This document shows, piece after piece, positions 59,577 through 64,000 of a stretch of DNA of 64,000 nt. The position numbers were made by a program, and so were the translations under genes. Origin of the DNA: Pyrenopolyporus hunteri (taxonomy: Eukaryota > Ascomycota > Sordariomycetes > Xylariales > Hypoxylaceae). Under the pieces are notes generated by a model, which did not search any database, had not been told where the DNA came from, and saw only the letters and a list, made by a program, of their open reading frames with translations. How positions within the stretch are numbered: the stretch's first letter is position 1; every line of letters starts with the position of its first letter. The stretch lies in NCBI GenBank assembly GCA_902806595.1, contig CADCXC010000013.1:434001-498000 (forward strand), given 5' to 3'.

Positions 59577-60077
59577 TCACTGGTACGGTTCCGGTTCCGT
59601 GCCAAACATTCCTCCTCTCCCTCCGCCCGAGTACGCCGATCCAGCCCTGCTATGCCCGCCTTCTCGGCCCCTGGGCCTTCGTCCGTCCATGTCCCTCGCG
59701 CGTCTCTGTTCCTCTATCCACTCCATCTTAATTTCTCTGTCCTCCTCCCACATCCTTCGGAAGACCTCTTGGTACTGGACTATGGTAGTTAACTCCTCGC
59801 GCATGCGGACTAGTTGTGCCAACAGGAAGAGTCCGAGACAGATGCACACGAGCGTAGAGGTCCACCAGAAGAGGCTCTTAGTGTTGTATTTGATATCGTC
59901 GAGCTAGGGTTAAAGCGCGTCAGAAAATGGAGTGCATGCCGCTTCCGCGTCTCAATTCCCACCTACCGAGTTCTGCACATGGGTTATTATTCTAAAGGCG
60001 CCGTACACCGCATTCGATATGTGGTCCTCGACGGCTTCCCCATCACGCGGGAAGGAAGCATCGTATTGGCCACTCAT
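59577..60077 (-). CDS. Small single-span membrane protein, function unknown
   Basis: Two exons, 60077..59967 and 59903..59577, joined in phase 0 (145 residues). The N-terminal half is soluble (MSGQYDASFPRDGEAVEDHI, then NAVYGAFRIITHVQNSLDDI). A single transmembrane segment lies at about residues 46-65 (LFWWTSTLVCICLGLFLLAQ), followed by a charged helix (REELTTIVQYQEVFRRMWEE, DREIKMEWIEEQRRARD) and a Gly/Arg-rich tail. The unspliced second frame alone would lack the leader; splicing supplies an ATG in good context and the phases agree. I recognise no family. A tail-side coiled coil suggests a membrane adaptor, but this is inference. Confidence 0.78.
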
Positions 60078-60826
60078 TATTACTAATTATTACGGATTCG
60101 TAGGCCCCTCTTGTAAGTAGGTGGGTAGGCTTCGTCTCATGGAGTTAGAGTCTCGGGTGATGTTAACGAATAATCAGGGGTTCTTATCACGAATAGGGGA
60201 ATGATCTATCACTAGCATAGTTAGGATTGACTTGACATTAAGAGATCCCAGCTATTGGTATTCCGCCATCCGTGTCGGAATGTAGCGTGCACAAAGAATC
60301 GAATCGAAATTGGCCTGATGCAGCTTCCCCTACGAACAACAATCCGTTTTCGAAGATAAAGGAAGCCCAAAGTTCTGTGGTAACTAGAGGTTACGCGTGA
60401 AGTTTATTGTTCCCAATCTCGGTCGGCATAATGCGCTCTTATATTTTAAGAATTAGCTGGCCTGTATTGATCCGCGCGTGACACTGAGGGTTGGGTGCCT
60501 TGGCAAAAGTATCCTTAATATAGGGTAGTCTCTAGGCTTCTCATCATGAATTGCTGATAATCTAGGGTTATCGTCATAGGTTTTGCCAGATTCTAGCGTA
60601 TTTTCCGATATACATATAGTCCTTTGCCGTCCAACGACCCAGTCAAAAATTCTGGTCTTTGCATCACGTAGAATAGTCAATAGGGTGATTGGGAATCGAG
60701 TAGATGTAGAATAGCCCGATGACAGATGCAATTGAGATAAGGATAATTGAGAATTCCTTAAAGGCGGATAGGGGCAGATATTGTGGAACTTAGTAACGTC
60801 GCAACACGACGCATGGCGCCGAGGTT
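60078..60826. other. Intergenic region, no gene recognised
   Basis: Promoter of the small membrane protein and 3' flank of the coiled-coil gene. A 92-codon open stretch at 60731..60453 on the minus strand lacks an ATG start and recognisable content. Confidence 0.55.
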
Positions 60827-62820
60827 CTAATTCGCATAGTTCGTGGTGTCATCCCAATTGCGTATGAGGGCTGCTAGCTTAGCGCATTGTTCCTGGTCGA
60901 CAGGGCGAGCGCAGTCTTCGCCGTCCTTACGGGAAAATTGCTTAGCTGCTCTGTTGTAAGCTTGTGTTATAAATTCAGGGGCTGAAAGAGGAGCTCCAGC
61001 CCCGTCCTCTCGGAGCTCTCTGAAGACAGTTTGGATCTCTTCAGCCTGAGATTTCAGCGTGTCGACGGAATCTTCAACTTGCTGGTCGTCGTAGACATGG
61101 CCACCCGATTGAGAGCCGGCGGCACTTTCGGCCATAATGGAGTCTAAAAGCAGTTGAGATCCAAGTTCGGCATCCGTGAGTTCAGTCTTAGCGACCTTCT
61201 CGAAGAATTGATGCACATTTCTTGCGAGATCATCTCCTTTCTTTTGTCGTGAGGTAACGTAACGATCGAGCTTGCTGATTTGCGCGCGGGCCGTGGGTGT
61301 ATGTGCTGTTTGGGATTGTTTATCGACTTCTATCGGGATGGAGCCATATAGCTCCATTTGACGCCGAATGCTCTCAATCAGTGTGCGGTCCTTTTTCTTG
61401 TTCCTTTCCTTGCTCGGGCTTAAACGCGAAGCTGTACTCGCAATCCCGGCCATCTTGGTCTCTGCTGTATTATTCACAAGCGTGAATGTGTCAAGGATAG
61501 TTTGATGATGATAAACTAGCATCTTAATGCGCTCAGCTAAGAGACGGAGGCGCTCGTTCATGAAATGAAGCATAGCTAATGTCTATAACAAATTAGTCAT
61601 TAGAGTCTTAAACGTTATCGCCTGTCTAGGTATTCAAAGACTTACATAGAGAGAAACAGTTCTATCCCGGGCGCTCTGCCGCTCGGAGCACAATTCAACC
61701 TTCTTCGAGATTGGCTGGAGAAAGTCTTTTTCTACGACCATATGCGCAAGCGGTACCATCTCATCCCATAAAGATTGGATCTCGGCATGGATGGCATCAC
61801 GCTCGTCATTGACGGATGGAGCAGTACCAGAGACGTAGGAGGCGCGTTTATCGGATGTCGTCGAGGCCTCCAAAAATGCCGTGTCCAACGACGCGCGACA
61901 TTTGGTGGCTAGTGAAAGTACAACCCTAGAATCCGGTTAGTGGCTATCGAAGATGTGTGGTGCATAATACACTTAACTGGCTGGCATGACGCCTAGCTAC
62001 CTGAAGGATTGCATCGTCATCGACGGTATCATCGCCCAGCTCACAGTATAGAGCATTAAGCCTACTGAGAATATGATCATATGACGGGAAAGTTGTCCCG
62101 AGAACTTGCTTCAGAGCTGCAGACTTGAGATCCTTGTCATGATTGCCTTCAAGTTGAGCGGTACGGTCGTCGATTTTCTCTTCTAATAAACGTATCTTCA
62201 TGATTGTTAGGGTCAACAGTTATCGAATCATTCAAGACCTAATACGTACCTCCGACCTAAGTAGGTCTTTTTTCCGCGAGAGCGCGGTGATCTTTTGCTC
62301 TAATACGGGCGAATCCTCGCTGGACTCCTGGAGTCGCTGCATATTGGATACGCTCCGCCGAACGTAATCCTTGTATTTCAAGACGAGCTTCTCAAGGACA
62401 TTGTTGTGTTGATTGATGTCGTGAATAGCAGTCTTGATTAAATCATGATCTACCGTCTTTTGGCTCGCCGTAGGCGAGGTTTGGGGGAAAACGTCTACAT
62501 CGTCGTTAGTCTGTCTTTGTCGGTTGCCTCGCTTAGCCGAATATAGCGTATTTAGACTATAGCATAAGTTAGCGAAAACCTATCTATATTTGAGGAGAAT
62601 TTTCCGGTGTGGCGTACTATTTCAACTCGTCTTCTGATAATACACCAAGAGGGCCGTTGGATTCCATCAAGGCTACTAGGCGAGCCCATTCAGATGAAAA
62701 GTCGTTGCAGATGAAAGTCTGAAGTAGATTCATTTGGCTTTCACTCGTAGCATGTAGAGCTTCACACACTTGATCGAAGAGACGCATCTCAGTTTCTGAC
62801 AGAGACCGAAGACCGGCCAT
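60827..62820 (-). CDS. Coiled-coil protein of about 580 residues, function unknown
   Basis: Predicted exons in transcript order: 62820..62627, 62556..62250, 62195..61973, 61908..61646 and 61582..60827. The start at MAGLRSLSETEM was chosen; an ATG at 62901 would add a 27-residue hydrophobic leader. The protein is helical throughout: LFDQVCEALHATSESQMNLL, a Glu/Lys-rich coiled coil (VLEQKITALSRKKDLL, IRLLEEKIDDRTAQLEG), then SLWDEMVPLAHMVVEKDFL, MLHFMNERLRLLAERIKML and a C-terminal helical part ending RNWDDTTNYAN. It resembles cytoskeletal or spindle-associated coiled-coil proteins in general style, but I recognise no family. The last junction (61646/61582) is secure. The first donor (GTTGAA) and the 61973/61908 junction (GTGTAT) are weak and chosen because only they keep the phase with GT-AG sites. 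Confidence 0.7.
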
Positions 62821-64000
62821 CATGAGGTACCAGAAGAGAAGTGTGCAGATTAGGGTGGAACTTGAGTATACCTGGAACATATTAGCTGCTTGATTTTGCA
62901 TAGAGCTATGACTTATGGTCTACATGATAAGGGGTAATAGGGGTTATAGGTAATTTTTGAGGTTGGGGTAAGGGAGAATGTTGTGAGAGCGACCTAGCGC
63001 CAGCCTCTGGTGGCGGAAATACATACAATCCTTAGAAGCTGGTTATCTCCGAGACGTCGAATTGACGCAGCCAGGGATCTCCCATGAAGGATTGATGCTG
63101 GAAAGTGTAACAGCCTTCTAAGATTGACGAGGGACACCCGTTCTAGAACGGGGCGGTTGAGGGGGGATTCTCGATTTAGAGACTCGAACGGCCTTCATCT
63201 GACGGCGAAAAAAATGAAAGACAGGCGGCAGAATAGACAAGTAGAGCCGAAGAGCTAGGTCGGCGATATGAAGCTTGAAAGTTGATGTATTACAACATTG
63301 ACCGCTTCGTCCGAGGAGGTTGGTCTAGACTGGGCCGAAGAGTCGGAGGGATTGGATGATCGAGTTCCAATTATGAGGATTGGAATTGAACGGCCATTGG
63401 CCGCTGCGGCTCCATGATCACCAGGACAATCCAAAGAGAACAAGCTTATTGATTATATGTGCACTAGTTTACTGTAGTAGCTCGTTTCACGGTATTGGGT
63501 ATACGGCGCGCGTAGAAGAGAACGAAAAACGCTAGAAAATACCTATTGATCGTTCGCTTCTAGGCTGTTTACTTTGAACGGAATACGGAGAGGAATTGAT
63601 TCAATGTTGTAGATGGAAAATAATGTCCCTCAGGTATCGCGCAGATGTATAATTGATATTTAAAGCGGGACCAGGGAAGGGATGTTCGTTAGTCGCATTA
63701 AAGAACATCTTAAGCGTTTATGTATCAAGAAGGAAAGGGATGCCATAACCCGAAATAGGTCCCTACCTAGGTCCCTTGGTAAGTAATGAATATTAAAATT
63801 ATCCCAGATCCAAGTTAACTTTTAAAATATCTAAAAATAAAATGCCTACTTGAATAACCTAAGTCTTGTTTGATTTTACCTTTATCTTAATGAAATCACT
63901 TCTATATTAACCGTCCTCAAAACATGGATATGCATGCCTTGAATCCCTTACGTAAGGCTCGAGGCTCGATATATGAATAAGCTTCGCCCCTCTACGGCCC
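62821..64000. other. Right-end intergenic region, no gene recognised
   Basis: Upstream of the coiled-coil gene to the window edge. A 62-codon open stretch at 63443..63255 lacks an ATG start. The last 400 bases are A+T-rich, with one CCTACCTAGG word near 63764. Confidence 0.5.

Overview
The window is nuclear DNA of a filamentous ascomycete, most likely a Sordariomycete and possibly a member of the Xylariales. The evidence is: many genes broken by short (about 49-130 nt) GT-AG introns with CTAAC/CTGAC branch points; typical fungal families (HET domain, Zn2Cys6 factor, GH55, GH76, Egh16-like secreted protein, large-subunit catalase, DUF7726-type protein); and intergenic DNA peppered with the palindromic TAGGTACCTA words seen in Sordariomycete genomes. 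Nothing bacterial, viral or CRISPR-like was seen, and I recognised no tRNA or rRNA gene. Gene models were built by hand by matching reading frame, splice phase and family sequence across exon junctions.

Layout. 0-17 kb is the gene-rich part: the 5' end of a Zn2Cys6 regulator running off the left edge (with a GC-AG intron inside the zinc-cluster motif), a STAND-type N-terminal/ankyrin protein, a secreted GH76 mannanase, the GPI-lipid remodelling protein Cwh43, the ribosome-biogenesis factor Utp6 (divergent from Cwh43), an EVE-domain protein (convergent with Utp6) and a cupredoxin-like membrane-anchored surface protein. 17.9-26.7 kb is a gene desert, A+T-rich and ORF-poor on the left and rich in short tandem repeats and palindromes on the right, ending in an Arg/Ser-rich basic protein. 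After another 3.8 kb of repeat-rich spacer, 31.5-46.9 kb carries a HET-domain protein, a zinc-type (MDR) dehydrogenase, a clade-2 catalase, an unrecognised 515-residue Pro/Asn/Ser-rich protein and an MFS sugar transporter. 49.6-62.8 kb carries a GH55 exo-1,3-beta-glucanase, a protein with two DUF7726-like domains, an Egh16/GAS1-type secreted protein, a small single-span membrane protein and a coiled-coil protein. All genes from 34.5 kb rightwards are on the minus strand.

Functionally the window is a mix of housekeeping genes (UTP6, CWH43, EVE), wall and carbohydrate genes (GH76, GH55, sugar transporter), oxidative-stress defence (catalase), candidate host- or surface-interaction genes (Egh16-like, cupredoxin-like) and candidate non-self recognition genes (HET, STAND-N/ankyrin). 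I see no biosynthetic gene cluster and no intact transposon. The most useful points for a second look are the GC-AG intron in the zinc cluster, several uncharacterised conserved-looking proteins, a precise 12-nt minisatellite and a hairpin-rich segment near 58.4 kb.
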